A DNA stretch of 64,000 nucleotides from Butyrivibrio sp. NC2002 (GCF_000702265.1 NZ_JNKZ01000007.1:186001-250000), one strand, 5' to 3'. Shown: positions 9,266-18,800, counted from the first letter of the stretch. The notes: generated from the letters alone by a model not told the origin. A program made the numbers and translations.

Positions 9266-11551
9266 ATGGAAGAAAAACTTATTCGCTCTGAATATTCGGA
9301 GATAATGCAGAAGTCTTATATAGACTATGCAATGAGCGTAATTGTCGCTCGTGCACTTCCGGATATAAGGGATGGACTTAAGCCCGTTCAGAGAAGAACT
9401 TTATATGATATGTATGAGCTTGGTATCCGCTATGACAGGCCTTATCGTAAGAGTGCCCGTATAGTCGGAGATACTATGGGTAAATATCATCCCCATGGAG
9501 ACAGCTCAATTTATGACTCCCTTGTCGTTATGACACAGGATTTCAAAAAGGCTCTGCCGCTTGTTGACGGTCATGGTAACTTCGGCAATATCGAAGGTGA
9601 CGGCGCCGCTGCAATGCGTTATACAGAGGCAAGACTTGCAAGGATCACGCAGGAGAATTTCCTGGCTGATCTTGATAAAGACGTTGTTGATTTTATTCCC
9701 AACTTCGATGAAACAGAGAGAGAGCCTTCTGTTTTGCCTGTAAAGATTCCGAATTTCCTTATAAACGGATCAGAGGGTATTGCGGTAGGTATGGCTACAA
9801 GCACGCCGCCACACAATCTCGGCGAAGTAATCGATGCTGAGATAGCATATATGCAAAATCCTGAGCTTACTACAAAGCAGCTCATGAAATATATAAAAGG
9901 GCCCGATTTTCCTACAGGAGGCATTGTCGTAAATAAAGATGACCTTCGCTCCATATATGAAACCGGTCAGGGAAAGATAAAAATCAGGGGAACTGTCACA
10001 ACAGAAAAAGGAAAGGCCGGACATATAAATCTTGTAATTACTGAGATACCTTATACCATGATCGGTGCCGGCATCGGTAAATTCCTGCAGGACGTAGCTG
10101 ATCTTGCTGAGAAGAAGATAACAAATGACATTATTGATATTTCAAACCAGTCATCAAAGGAAGGTATCCGAATAGTAATCGAGCTCAAGAAGGATACTGA
10201 CGTTGAAAACTTCACCAATCTTTTATATAAAAAGACAAAGCTTGAAGACACATTCGGCGTAAACATGCTTGCAATCAGCGAAGGAAGACCTGAGACTATG
10301 AGCCTTCCCGCTATTATGAAGGCAGTTGTTGACTTCCAGTTTGAGACTGCAAGAAGAAAATATACAACTCTTTTAAGAAAAGAGCAGGAAAAGAAGGAAA
10401 TACAGGAAGGTCTTATAAAGGCCTGCAATGTAATCGACATAGTTATTGAGATCTTAAGAGGTTCCAAGGACAGAGCTCAGGCAAAAGACTGCCTGATAAA
10501 CGGCAATACAGATGGAATCAGATTTAAGAGCGAGGCTTCAAAAGCCATGGCAGCACAGCTTCTTTTCACAGAAAGACAGGCTGATGCGATCCTTGAGATG
10601 CGTCTGTACAAGCTCATTGGACTTGAACTTGATGCTCTTGTAAAGGAGCACGAAGATACCGTTGCCAAGATTTTCAGATACGAGGATATTCTTGAAGACC
10701 ATGAGTCAATGTCACTCGTAATACAGAATGAGCTAACCGAGATAAGAAAGGCTTATTCTCATAAGAGAAAGACTATTATTGATAACGTTGAAGATGCTGT
10801 TTATGAAGAAAAGCCGGTTGAAGAGATCGATGTTGCTCTTCTTATGGACAGATTCGGTTATGCTAAGACGATCGACGTTACCACTTATGAAAAGAATTAC
10901 GAAACCATCAAAAATGACTTTAAGTATTCATTTATCATGAAGAATACCGGAAAGATCTGCGTATTTACATCATCCGGTAACCTTCATACTATTAAAGCAA
11001 TGGATCTTCCGCAGGGAAGAATGCGTGATAAAGGTATTCCTATTGATAATGTTAGTGATTTTGATACCACGAAGGATACAATAGTCTATGTTGCAAGTCA
11101 GAGCGAGCTCAATCTCTACAGGCTTATGTTTGTGACAAAGAGCGCGTTTATGAAGGTTGTAGATGGCGGAGAATTCGATGTCACAAGAAGAACTGTTGCT
11201 GCGACCAAGCTATCAGAAGGAGATGAACTTGTAAGTGTTCAGGTTCTTCATGATGTAAGCACTGTGGTACTTCAGTCTGAAGGCGGATTTTTCTTAAGAA
11301 TAAAGCTGGATGAAATACCTGAAAAGAAGAAGAGTGCCGTAGGCGTAAGAGGTATGAGGCTTTCAGCAAAGGATGTTTTAAGGGATGTTTATTATCTAAA
11401 GGAGCCGGTGCCTGTTGCAGAAAATGCAGAGGGCGAAGCAGGGCAGATGTCAGAGCCTGAAATGATAATCGAACATAACGGCAAGGAGCTTCATCTTGAG
11501 CATCTTAAGATAGCAGGAAGAGATACCAAGGGAACCAAAGTAAGAGTTTAA
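9266..11551 (+). CDS. Type IIA DNA topoisomerase subunit A (gyrase/topo IV-type)
   Basis: The 761-residue protein has the breakage-reunion domain with PDIRDGLKPVQRR, the quinolone-region segment HPHGDSSIYD, and the catalytic tyrosine in AAMRYTEAR (about residue 121), followed by the coiled-coil region and a C-terminal beta-pinwheel region. The place where GyrA carries its seven-residue QRRGGKG-type box instead reads LPQGRMRDKGIP, so DNA wrapping and supercoiling may be lost and a decatenating (ParC-like) role is possible. It is about 60 residues shorter than typical GyrA. It forms an operon with the B subunit (50-base gap) and rsmD follows after 18 bases. Confidence 0.92.
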   Translation: MEEKLIRSEYSEIMQKSYIDYAMSVIVARALPDIRDGLKPVQRRTLYDMYELGIRYDRPYRKSARIVGDTMGKYHPHGDSSIYDSLVVMTQDFKKALPLVDGHGNFGNIEGDGAAAMRYTEARLARITQENFLADLDKDVVDFIPNFDETEREPSVLPVKIPNFLINGSEGIAVGMATSTPPHNLGEVIDAEIAYMQNPELTTKQLMKYIKGPDFPTGGIVVNKDDLRSIYETGQGKIKIRGTVTTEKGKAGHINLVITEIPYTMIGAGIGKFLQDVADLAEKKITNDIIDISNQSSKEGIRIVIELKKDTDVENFTNLLYKKTKLEDTFGVNMLAISEGRPETMSLPAIMKAVVDFQFETARRKYTTLLRKEQEKKEIQEGLIKACNVIDIVIEILRGSKDRAQAKDCLINGNTDGIRFKSEASKAMAAQLLFTERQADAILEMRLYKLIGLELDALVKEHEDTVAKIFRYEDILEDHESMSLVIQNELTEIRKAYSHKRKTIIDNVEDAVYEEKPVEEIDVALLMDRFGYAKTIDVTTYEKNYETIKNDFKYSFIMKNTGKICVFTSSGNLHTIKAMDLPQGRMRDKGIPIDNVSDFDTTKDTIVYVASQSELNLYRLMFVTKSAFMKVVDGGEFDVTRRTVAATKLSEGDELVSVQVLHDVSTVVLQSEGGFFLRIKLDEIPEKKKSAVGVRGMRLSAKDVLRDVYYLKEPVPVAENAEGEAGQMSEPEMIIEHNGKELHLEHLKIAGRDTKGTKVRV

Positions 11552-11569
11552 TTTATTAAAGGAAAGATT

Positions 11570-12124
11570 ATGCGAGTTATTGCAGGAGAAGGAAGACGCC
11601 TTAAGCTTGTAACACCGGAAGGAAATGATACAAGACCTACACAGGACAGGATCAAAGAGACTCTGTTTAATATGATTCAGAATGATGTCCCGGGTGCTGT
11701 ATTTATCGATGTTTTTGCCGGAAGCGGTGGAATAGGCATCGAAGCCATAAGCAGAGGCGCAAAAAAAGCCTATTTTATTGAAAATAATATAAAGGCTGTA
11801 AAATGCATAAATCAAAATCTTAAGACCACACGATTTGAGGACAGAGCTGTTGTGCTTAAGCAGGACGTTCTGGTTGGCCTTAAGAATATAAGGGAGAGCG
11901 AAGCACATATAATTTTTGTTGATCCTCCCTATGAAGGCGGTCTTTATGAGAGAACATTTGCGCTTCTTTCAAAAATGCCTTATGTGACAGATGAAACTCT
12001 GCTAATTGCTGAATGTAATCTGGATATGGATCTGTCTGTTTTTGAAGATCAGGGCTTTGAAGTTATTAAAGAAAAGCGCTATAAGACAAATCAGCATATT
12101 TTCTTAAAGAAATCTGCAGAATGA
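11570..12124 (+). CDS. rsmD: 16S rRNA (guanine(966)-N(2))-methyltransferase RsmD
   Basis: The 184-residue protein is a class I SAM-dependent methyltransferase: MRVIAGEGRRLKL at the start, the TRPTQDRIKETLFN motif typical of RsmD, the SAM-binding loop FIDVFAGSGGIGIEA, and the catalytic loop DPPY (about residue 124). The enzyme methylates G966 of 16S rRNA. It lies 18 bases after the topoisomerase A gene with RBS AAAGGAAAG. In Firmicutes rsmD is usually next to coaD; here a 2.8-kb surface-protein gene lies between them. Confidence 0.95.
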   Translation: MRVIAGEGRRLKLVTPEGNDTRPTQDRIKETLFNMIQNDVPGAVFIDVFAGSGGIGIEAISRGAKKAYFIENNIKAVKCINQNLKTTRFEDRAVVLKQDVLVGLKNIRESEAHIIFVDPPYEGGLYERTFALLSKMPYVTDETLLIAECNLDMDLSVFEDQGFEVIKEKRYKTNQHIFLKKSAE

Positions 12125-12130
12125 TAGTTT

Positions 12131-12159
12131 TTGGAATGAAAGGAGTCATTCCTTAATCT
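12131..12159 (+). promoter_or_regulatory. Possible promoter overlapping a short hairpin
   Basis: TTGGAA (12131-12136) and TAATCT (12154-12159) have 17-base spacing upstream of the surface-protein gene. The same DNA forms a 7-bp hairpin (GGAATGA/TCATTCC, 12133-12152) that might act as a weak terminator for rsmD, though no good T-run follows. Confidence 0.35.
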
Positions 12160-12205
12160 TATATTTTCGAGGGGAATTTAAAGGAAAGGTTTTTAGGATT
12201 TAGTA

Positions 12206-14983
12206 ATGAAAAGAAGTTTTTTGAGTAAGAGTCTTGCGTTTATTTTAAGCATAACTCTTAGTGTATCCGGTGCTGCAACACTCAATGTAAATGCTGCTGC
12301 ACAAGATACAAATGATGCTGCTGTTATTAGTAGTGAAGCCGGAAGTGAACAGGATGTATCACAACCTGGTGATTCTGATCAAAACATTGACAATGCTGGC
12401 AATCAGACTGAAAATGCAGGTTCTGGCGCGGAAACATCAGAATCAGATAATTCAGCAGAAGCCGGAAGTGAATTAGGTGAACCCTCTTCTGACGCAAATG
12501 AAGTTGAAGGCGGGGAAGCAATAGATAATTCTGATGCTACAGATATTTCGGATTCAAAGGAATCTTCAGAAGAAGAAAACACTGATGATACTGAAAATAC
12601 GGAAAATTCAGATAATACTGAAAATGCAGATAATGCTGATTCTTCAGAGGAATCTTCTACAGAAGAGTCAGAAAGTGCTGATGATGCAGACACTTCAGAT
12701 TCGGCAGACGAATCATTAACACAAGAGCCTGTTTCTGATGAAAATGTAAAAAATGCTGATAACACTGAAACTTCTGCCTTTTCTTATGAAGAAAAGATAG
12801 ATAATTATTTAATTAAACTTTCAGCCGAAGAAGGAGTTATTCCCGAAGGAACTGAAGTTGTGATCACAAAGCAGAAATCTGTTGCCGGCAAGGACACAGA
12901 AGATATTGCTAACGAAGTTCTTGCTGAGAATGAGGCAGTATATGATTCTGTAGCTTTTGATATTTCATTTATGCTTGATGGCACAGAGATTGAGCCTGAA
13001 GAAGGTAAGGTAAATGTAACAATTTCCCTAGATGATGATCTTACTGAGTCTCTTTCTGATGTAGTAGAAGGCGCAGAGTCTCTTGAAAATACAGACAATC
13101 CCGATAGCTCAGAGCTTCAGATAATCCATATTGATGATGAGGCTAATGCAAGCGTTGTCGAGGATGTTACAGTAGTTGACGAGGGCGAAGAAACAGTAGT
13201 TTCTTATGATGCAGATAGTTTTTCTGTATACGAAGTTGCTGTCGTTCTTTCATTCGATGTATATGAGCCTGTTGTTGAAATCAATGATGTCTACAAGGAT
13301 ATTGTAAATGAAGATGATTTTGTAGCACTTGGCGATAGCATCGATCCTACAGCTAATGTTAAGACACTTCTTGCAGCACCTAATAAATATGAGAATATTT
13401 ATGATATGGCTATAGCTACAAGAAATGCTATTAAAAACAGACAGCCTCAGGTAACACTCAATTATGCCATAAAGGGCAATGTTAATCAGCAGATCCTTTT
13501 AGCAAGACTGTCATCAACACTTGTTGCACACACAGGTGTACCTAACGAAGGCGATTATATAAGATGGGCTTATTGTGCTTCTTCAACAGGCGGAAGTAAC
13601 GCTTATGCAGGTAACTGCACTTACGGAACACTTATAATCAACTTTACATACACTCATGATGCAGCACAGGAAGTTCAGACTACAAATGAAATAAACAGAC
13701 TTCTTAACAATGAATTTAAAAACGTTAAGAATAAATCTGACTATGAAAAAGCAAAAGCAGTTTACGATTATATTTACAAACATATTTTTTATGCAAGGGA
13801 TTTTCAGGCCAGAGAATTACGAGGTGATTATAGCCGCTATTCCTGTTATTCAGCAGCCTGCGAGCATAATACAGTTTGCGAAGGCTATGCACTCTTGTTC
13901 TACAGACTTATGCTTTCTCTTGGCGTAGATGCAAGACTTATTGCAGGCTACGGAGATGGTGAAAACCACGGATGGAACATAGTTCAGCTTGGTAAATACT
14001 ATTACAACGTTGATACTACCTGGGATTCAAACCTATATGAAGATGGAGGGAAAAAGTCTACATATACACCATATTTTAGATTTGTAGGCAGTTCTGACCC
14101 TATTTTGACTCTTACTAATGGAAAGAAAGTGTCATTTGATGATCAGCATGTAAGATGGCCTCAGTATAGCAGTGAATCCTTTAATGCTTTATATCCAACT
14201 AGTACTGTAAGCTATAAAAACTCAGGCGGAGTAGTAAATGCTACATCAATTGCTATAAATACAAATAGTGCTACACTTGCGCCCGGTCAGACCTTGCAGC
14301 TTAGTGCTACGCTTGCACCTTCAAATGCTACAAAATCAGTCAAGTTTGAATCAACAGATCCTTATGTAGCAACAGTAACAGCATCCGGACTTATAACAGC
14401 AATTGCTGACGGAACCTGCGACATTATAGCTACAAGCACTTATGGCGGCAAAAAAGCTATATGCACAGTAAAGGTAACAGATAATACTGTATACAGAGTC
14501 GAAGGTCCCTCTAAGATCACTTTAAGAGTAAATGAAACAAGAAACTGCGACGTTGCCATTTATCCTTCAAGTGCTGCGGGAAGTGCATTAAAATATAAAT
14601 CAAGTAATAAGAGTATCGCTAAAGTTGATAAATACGGAAATATCAAAGGTAAGAAGACAGGTAAGTGCACAATTACCGTAAAATCTCCGGATGGTAAATC
14701 TTCTGTCAAGATAAAAGTTGTAGTTAAAAAGCAGATCCATGTAAAGAAAGTTAAACTTCCTAAGAAGCTTGAGCTTAGTGCAGGCCAGACTTATACGCTT
14801 GCTCCTACAATAAAGCCTTCAAGTGCTACAGTTAAGGCTGTCACATGGAAGAGCAGCAAGAAGAAGGTTGCCGTTATTGACAGTAACGGAACAATTACAG
14901 CGCTTAAGCCAGGAAAGACTACGATTACCGTAATAACAAAAGATGGCAAGAAAAAAGCCAAGTGTAAAGTTATTGTCAGATAA
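12206..14983 (+). CDS. Secreted transglutaminase-like protein with acidic linker and Big_2 domains
   Basis: The 925-residue protein starts with a signal peptide (basic start, hydrophobic core, likely cleavage after NVNA near residue 31). Residues 33-195 are a low-complexity Asp/Glu/Ser/Asn/Thr stretch, likely an extended spacer. A transglutaminase-like domain follows with a complete Cys-His-Asp triad: Cys558 (TVCEGYALL), His588 (NHGWN) and Asp603 (YNVDTTWD). Three Big_2-type immunoglobulin-like domains occupy about residues 675-925 and the C-terminus is Lys-rich. There is no LPxTG motif, so attachment is probably non-covalent. The substrate is unknown; the domain may cross-link or cleave protein or peptide chains. 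It interrupts the usual rsmD-coaD pair. Confidence 0.88.
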   Translation: MKRSFLSKSLAFILSITLSVSGAATLNVNAAAQDTNDAAVISSEAGSEQDVSQPGDSDQNIDNAGNQTENAGSGAETSESDNSAEAGSELGEPSSDANEVEGGEAIDNSDATDISDSKESSEEENTDDTENTENSDNTENADNADSSEESSTEESESADDADTSDSADESLTQEPVSDENVKNADNTETSAFSYEEKIDNYLIKLSAEEGVIPEGTEVVITKQKSVAGKDTEDIANEVLAENEAVYDSVAFDISFMLDGTEIEPEEGKVNVTISLDDDLTESLSDVVEGAESLENTDNPDSSELQIIHIDDEANASVVEDVTVVDEGEETVVSYDADSFSVYEVAVVLSFDVYEPVVEINDVYKDIVNEDDFVALGDSIDPTANVKTLLAAPNKYENIYDMAIATRNAIKNRQPQVTLNYAIKGNVNQQILLARLSSTLVAHTGVPNEGDYIRWAYCASSTGGSNAYAGNCTYGTLIINFTYTHDAAQEVQTTNEINRLLNNEFKNVKNKSDYEKAKAVYDYIYKHIFYARDFQARELRGDYSRYSCYSAACEHNTVCEGYALLFYRLMLSLGVDARLIAGYGDGENHGWNIVQLGKYYYNVDTTWDSNLYEDGGKKSTYTPYFRFVGSSDPILTLTNGKKVSFDDQHVRWPQYSSESFNALYPTSTVSYKNSGGVVNATSIAINTNSATLAPGQTLQLSATLAPSNATKSVKFESTDPYVATVTASGLITAIADGTCDIIATSTYGGKKAICTVKVTDNTVYRVEGPSKITLRVNETRNCDVAIYPSSAAGSALKYKSSNKSIAKVDKYGNIKGKKTGKCTITVKSPDGKSSVKIKVVVKKQIHVKKVKLPKKLELSAGQTYTLAPTIKPSSATVKAVTWKSSKKKVAVIDSNGTITALKPGKTTITVITKDGKKKAKCKVIVR

Positions 14984-14998
14984 AAAAGAGGACACAAT

Positions 14999-15526
14999 AT
15001 GAAAATAGCAGTTTATCCCGGAAGCTTTGATCCTATAACGCTAGGACATTTGGATATTATCAAAAGAGCGTCACTTATGTTTGATAAACTTGTAGTCCTT
15101 GTGAGTGTGAACACCGCTAAAAGTCCGTTGTTTTCAGCAGATGAACGTGTTAAGATGATTGTAGATGCAACGTCCGGAATCGATAACATAGTTGTTGAAT
15201 CTTATGAAGGACTTCTGATTGATTATTGTATGAAGAACAACATTCATATAATAATGCGTGGACTGAGAGCTATAACTGATTTTGAATATGAATTGCAGAT
15301 AGCTCAGTCAAACAAGGCATTTTCCAAAGATAAAGTTGATACGGTTTTTCTCACAACTAGTCTGGAATATTCATACCTCAGCAGCTCAACGGTCAAGGAG
15401 TTCGCAAGCTTTAATGCAGATATTTCAAAGTGTGTGACACCTTACGTAGCTAAAAGAGTATATGAAAAATATGGATACACTATAAAAACGAAAGATGGGG
15501 GAAAAGAAGATGAGCAGCAGAATTGA
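14999..15526 (+). CDS. coaD: Phosphopantetheine adenylyltransferase
   Basis: The 175-residue protein is a full CoaD: the nucleotidyltransferase motif GSFDPITLGHLDII near the N-terminus, IIMRGLRAITDFEYELQ in the middle, and the YSYLSSSTVKE loop that matches the ISSTxVRE motif. It transfers AMP to 4'-phosphopantetheine in coenzyme A synthesis. Start ATG has a GAGGACA ribosome site. Its last 17 bases overlap the next gene, suggesting coupled translation. Confidence 0.97.
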   Translation: MKIAVYPGSFDPITLGHLDIIKRASLMFDKLVVLVSVNTAKSPLFSADERVKMIVDATSGIDNIVVESYEGLLIDYCMKNNIHIIMRGLRAITDFEYELQIAQSNKAFSKDKVDTVFLTTSLEYSYLSSSTVKEFASFNADISKCVTPYVAKRVYEKYGYTIKTKDGGKEDEQQN

Positions 15527-16148
15527 GCAATGTATCGATGAAATCGAAACTTTCATTGACAACTGCAAGTATCAGCCACTGTCCAGAACAAGTATTGTAG
15601 TGAATAAGGAAGAAATTGATGAGCTTTTGAGGGAACTTAGAAGCAAAACGCCTGATGAGATCAAACGTTATCAGACGATCATCAGTAATAAGGAAGCTAT
15701 CTTAAATGATGCAAAAAAGAAAGCTCAGGACCTTATTGATAAAGCCACAGCGCAGACAAATGAACTGATAAATGAGCATGAGATCATGCAGCAGGCTTAT
15801 GCCCAGGCAAATGAAGTTATAGCTCAGGCAGCAAAGCAGGCAGAAGAGATTCTTACCAAGTCTACAAATGAAGCAAATCAGATGAAGGCTGCTGCAGTAG
15901 CCTATACAGATCAGCTTCTTGCAGACGTTGATGCCATTATTACAAAGGCTATAGAAACTACAAATGCAAGTAACAGTGCACTTTTAAGTTCGCTTACAAG
16001 CTACAGCGAGACAATCAGATCTAACAGAGCTGATCTTGTGCCGCCCAGTGTAAATCCTGACAAAGCAGTTTCTACTACAAGTGCCGCACAAGATACATCA
16101 TCTGCTCAGGCGGGGGATGGTGCTGACCTAAATCTCGATATGCTATAA
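15510..16148 (+). CDS. Coiled-coil protein of unknown function (DivIVA/ATPase-subunit-like)
   Basis: The protein (212 residues from this start) is almost wholly alpha-helical, rich in Ala, Gln, Glu and Lys, with a coiled coil from about residue 45 to 150, and a disordered Ser/Ala tail (VSTTSAAQDTSSAQ). Such proteins are often labelled vacuolar ATPase subunit H-like or DivIVA-like, but no specific functional motif is visible. An ATG at 15495 is in frame, but the GGGGGA at 15497-15502 sits 7 bases before the ATG at 15510, which favours the later start. It follows coaD with an overlap and ends before a strong terminator. Confidence 0.8.
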   Translation: MSSRIEQCIDEIETFIDNCKYQPLSRTSIVVNKEEIDELLRELRSKTPDEIKRYQTIISNKEAILNDAKKKAQDLIDKATAQTNELINEHEIMQQAYAQANEVIAQAAKQAEEILTKSTNEANQMKAAAVAYTDQLLADVDAIITKAIETTNASNSALLSSLTSYSETIRSNRADLVPPSVNPDKAVSTTSAAQDTSSAQAGDGADLNLDML

Positions 16149-16155
16149 AATATGT

Positions 16156-16187
16156 AGCGCCCGGTAAAATGATATTCGCCGGGTGCT
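16156..16187 (+). other. GC-rich hairpin after the coiled-coil gene
   Basis: A 9-bp stem (AGCGCCCGG / CCGGGTGCT, with one G-T pair) with a 14-base loop lies just upstream of the main terminator. No T-run follows, so its role is unclear; it may protect the 3' end or assist termination. Confidence 0.55.
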
Positions 16188-16205
16188 CTTAACAAACGAG
16201 CAATA

Positions 16206-16233
16206 TGCCGCAATTTTATATTGCGGCATTTTT
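16206..16233 (+). terminator. Intrinsic terminator
   Basis: An 8-bp stem (TGCCGCAA / TTGCGGCA) with a 7-base AT loop followed by TTTTT ends the coaD transcript. Confidence 0.9.
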
Positions 16234-16248
16234 AAATAGGAATTATTC

Positions 16249-16974
16249 ATGAGACTTGATAAATTTTTAAGTGACTGCGGACTTGGTACAAGAAAGCAGC
16301 TAAAAGAGTATATAAAAAACGGCATGGTTACCGTTGACGGAAATATAATATCAAAGCCGGAATTTGCAGTTGATCCAAATAAAAATGAGATCCTTTTTTC
16401 CGGAGAGAGCTTAACTGAAAACTATAGTGAGTTCAGATATTATATTCTTAACAAGCCGCAGGGCGTGGTGTCAGCTACAAAAGATAATCATGACAAAACC
16501 GTTCTTGACCTTATAGATACAGGTTTAGATAAGAATCTTGCACCTGTTGGACGACTTGATAAGGATACAGAAGGGCTTCTTATAATCACTAATGACGGCA
16601 AGCTCACGCACAGCCTTCTTTCTCCCAAGAAACACGTTGAGAAGGAATATGTTGTTTATACAAGGGACAAAGTTTTAGATGAGGATATAAGAAAACTTGA
16701 AGAAGGCCTTGATATAGGAGATGAAGAGCCAACGCTTCCTGCAAAAGCTTTCATTAAACAAGATGAAAACGGAGAAGAGACCTTGCATCTTATTTTACAT
16801 GAAGGCCGGTTCCATCAGGTAAAGAGAATGCTTTTGGCTGTTGGCAATGAAGTTACATTTTTAAGAAGAATACGAATGGGAAAACTAAGCCTTACAGGGG
16901 ATCTAAAGGTTGGGGAGTACAGAGAACTTACTAAAGAGGAGCTTTCCCTTTTGCAGGAAAAAAATACGGATTGA
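16249..16974 (+). CDS. 16S/23S rRNA pseudouridine synthase, RsuA/RluB family
   Basis: The 241-residue protein has an N-terminal S4 RNA-binding domain (MRLDKFLSDCGLGTRKQLKEYIKNG) and an RsuA-type catalytic domain with the aspartate motif GRLDKDTEGLLIITNDG (catalytic Asp about residue 103) and the family motif EGRFHQVKRML. It isomerises a uridine in ribosomal RNA; whether it is RsuA, RluB or RluE by target cannot be told from sequence alone. The start ATG has AGGAA upstream, just after the terminator. Confidence 0.93.
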   Translation: MRLDKFLSDCGLGTRKQLKEYIKNGMVTVDGNIISKPEFAVDPNKNEILFSGESLTENYSEFRYYILNKPQGVVSATKDNHDKTVLDLIDTGLDKNLAPVGRLDKDTEGLLIITNDGKLTHSLLSPKKHVEKEYVVYTRDKVLDEDIRKLEEGLDIGDEEPTLPAKAFIKQDENGEETLHLILHEGRFHQVKRMLLAVGNEVTFLRRIRMGKLSLTGDLKVGEYRELTKEELSLLQEKNTD

Positions 16975-16981
16975 GGTAATT

Positions 16982-17584
16982 ATGAAAAGAGTTTTTAAGG
17001 GTGAATTTGGATATATAGAAAGCAGCAGAAAATTTGCTGTAATAAGGACGATAATTGCGCTTGCAATATGTCTTTTGATATTTCTTACAGGTCTTTTTAT
17101 TTATGAGTCCAATAAGAGCGCATTTAGTATTATAGCAGCACTTGGTTGTCTTCCCGCAGGTCTGTCTGCAGTTAATACGATCATGTACATGAGAGCTCAC
17201 AGTTGTTCAAAAGAAAGCTACGAGCAAATCGAAGCTCACAGAAAAGGGCTTCTTATCAGATACGATCTGGAAATGACAAGCTATGAAGAAAACTACAGCA
17301 TTGCAGCCGCAACGGTTCTTGATAAAAATGTATGCTGCTTTACCGAGGTAAAAGATCTCGATATAGCAAACTGTGAAAAACATATCAGAAATCAGATCGC
17401 TCAGAGCGGCTACAGCTCATATACTGTAAAAGTATTTAAGGATCTGAATGCATTTTTAAACAGGCTTGATCAGCTTGAAGAAATAAGACAGGCAAAGAAT
17501 ATCGATCCTGTTGCCATAGAAGATGCCTGGGTTCCCGGAACAACCGAGACCTGCGCACATGTCCTTTTGTCTATTTCATTGTAA
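16982..17584 (+). CDS. Membrane protein of unknown function with two N-terminal helices
   Basis: The protein (200 residues) has a short cytosolic start, two hydrophobic helices (about residues 22-43 and 48-68), and a soluble C-terminal domain of about 130 residues with no motif I recognise. The ATG at 16982 has GAGGT upstream; a longer in-frame start at 16910 would lie within the pseudouridine synthase gene and is unlikely. It sits between two pseudouridine synthase genes with spacings of 7 and 10 bases, so it is co-transcribed with them, but that says little on function. Confidence 0.8.
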   Translation: MKRVFKGEFGYIESSRKFAVIRTIIALAICLLIFLTGLFIYESNKSAFSIIAALGCLPAGLSAVNTIMYMRAHSCSKESYEQIEAHRKGLLIRYDLEMTSYEENYSIAAATVLDKNVCCFTEVKDLDIANCEKHIRNQIAQSGYSSYTVKVFKDLNAFLNRLDQLEEIRQAKNIDPVAIEDAWVPGTTETCAHVLLSISL

Positions 17585-17594
17585 GGAATAAGTA

Positions 17595-18800
17595 ATGAGA
17601 GAAATAAAAATATCTTCAAATGAAGAGGGAAAGCGTCTCGACAAATTTCTGAATCAGTATTTTCCAAATGCCGGCGCAGGCTTTTTGTATAAAATGCTAA
17701 GGAAAAAGAATATAACCTTAAATAAGAAAAAAGCTACCGGAAAGGAAGTTCTTAGTGATGGTGACTGCATAAGTGTTTTCTTCTCCGATGATACTTTCTA
17801 TAAATTTGCAAATGAACATGTAAAGAGACTGCTTTCTACTGAAAATACATCCTCTTCACATGACGATAGCGATATAAATAATGAAAATATACAGGCTGAT
17901 AATAAAATAAATGATAATGAGGAAACCACTGAATTTTCACAGTACAAAAAAGCCTACAGGAAATTCGGCAGCGTTGAGATCATTTTTGAAAACAGCGACA
18001 TCCTGCTTCTGAATAAGCCAACAGGGATTCTTTCTCAAAAGGCAGAAGGAGGGGACCTCAGCATAAATGAATGGCTGATCGGTTATCTTATTGAAAATAG
18101 TAAAGTTTCAAAAGAAAGTCTTGCGACCTTTCGCCCATCAGTCTGTAACAGACTGGACAGGAATACATCAGGCATCATTATCTGTTCTAAATCCCTTAAG
18201 GGTGCAAGGGAGATGGCAAGAGTTCTAAAGGACAGAAGCCTTAAAAAGTATTATTATGCACTTGTTTGCGGAACTGTTACGGAAGATGCCGATATAGAAG
18301 GCTTTCTTGTTAAGGATGAAAAGACTAATAAGGTCACGCTCTATAAGGATGAGGATTCAATAAAAAAAGCTTTAAATACCTCTTCCTTAATAAATGGCAA
18401 AACAAAGAATAAGGACAATAAGGTAGATAAGATCAAAACGTCCTACCACGTTATTTCATCTGCAAGTATAAATCCATTAAAAAATCCGGATAATAAGCCT
18501 GCAAATGGGAATAGGGATACTAAGGTAACTCTTCTTGAAGTCCTTCTTCATACAGGAAAAACGCACCAGATAAGAGCGCATTTGTCATCAATAGATCATC
18601 CGATCGTTGGTGATACCAAATATGGCAAAAAAGGTGTAAATGAAATATTTAAATCAAATTACAAGATCAGGAATCAGCTCCTTCACGCAAGAAGACTTGT
18701 TTTTCCTGATAATATGGAAATTGATGGTTTATCAGGAAAAGAATTTGTGGCAAAGCCCGAAAAAGAATTCGAAGATCTGATAGAAACTTTTCTTAAATAA
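17595..18800 (+). CDS. RluA/RluD-family pseudouridine synthase with insertion
   Basis: The 401-residue protein has an S4 domain at the N-terminus (RLDKFLNQYFPNAGAGFLYKMLRKK), an unconserved Asn/Asp/Glu-rich linker (about residues 85-115), and an RluA-family catalytic domain with NRLDRNTSGIIICSK (catalytic Asp near residue 192) and the HTGKTHQIRAHLSSIDHPIVGD motif. A lysine/asparagine-rich insertion of about 40 residues (around 262-300) is not typical. It is predicted to modify uridine in rRNA or tRNA; the target is unknown. RBS AAGGAA precedes the ATG. Confidence 0.9.
   Translation: MREIKISSNEEGKRLDKFLNQYFPNAGAGFLYKMLRKKNITLNKKKATGKEVLSDGDCISVFFSDDTFYKFANEHVKRLLSTENTSSSHDDSDINNENIQADNKINDNEETTEFSQYKKAYRKFGSVEIIFENSDILLLNKPTGILSQKAEGGDLSINEWLIGYLIENSKVSKESLATFRPSVCNRLDRNTSGIIICSKSLKGAREMARVLKDRSLKKYYYALVCGTVTEDADIEGFLVKDEKTNKVTLYKDEDSIKKALNTSSLINGKTKNKDNKVDKIKTSYHVISSASINPLKNPDNKPANGNRDTKVTLLEVLLHTGKTHQIRAHLSSIDHPIVGDTKYGKKGVNEIFKSNYKIRNQLLHARRLVFPDNMEIDGLSGKEFVAKPEKEFEDLIETFLK

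Noticed and set aside
12534-12719. Shadow frames in the acidic spacer of the transglutaminase protein
   Set aside because: The low-complexity repeats open other frames, but these lack ribosome sites and domain signals.
16910-16981. Earlier start for the two-helix membrane protein
   Set aside because: It lies inside the pseudouridine synthase gene, and GAGGT fits the ATG at 16982.
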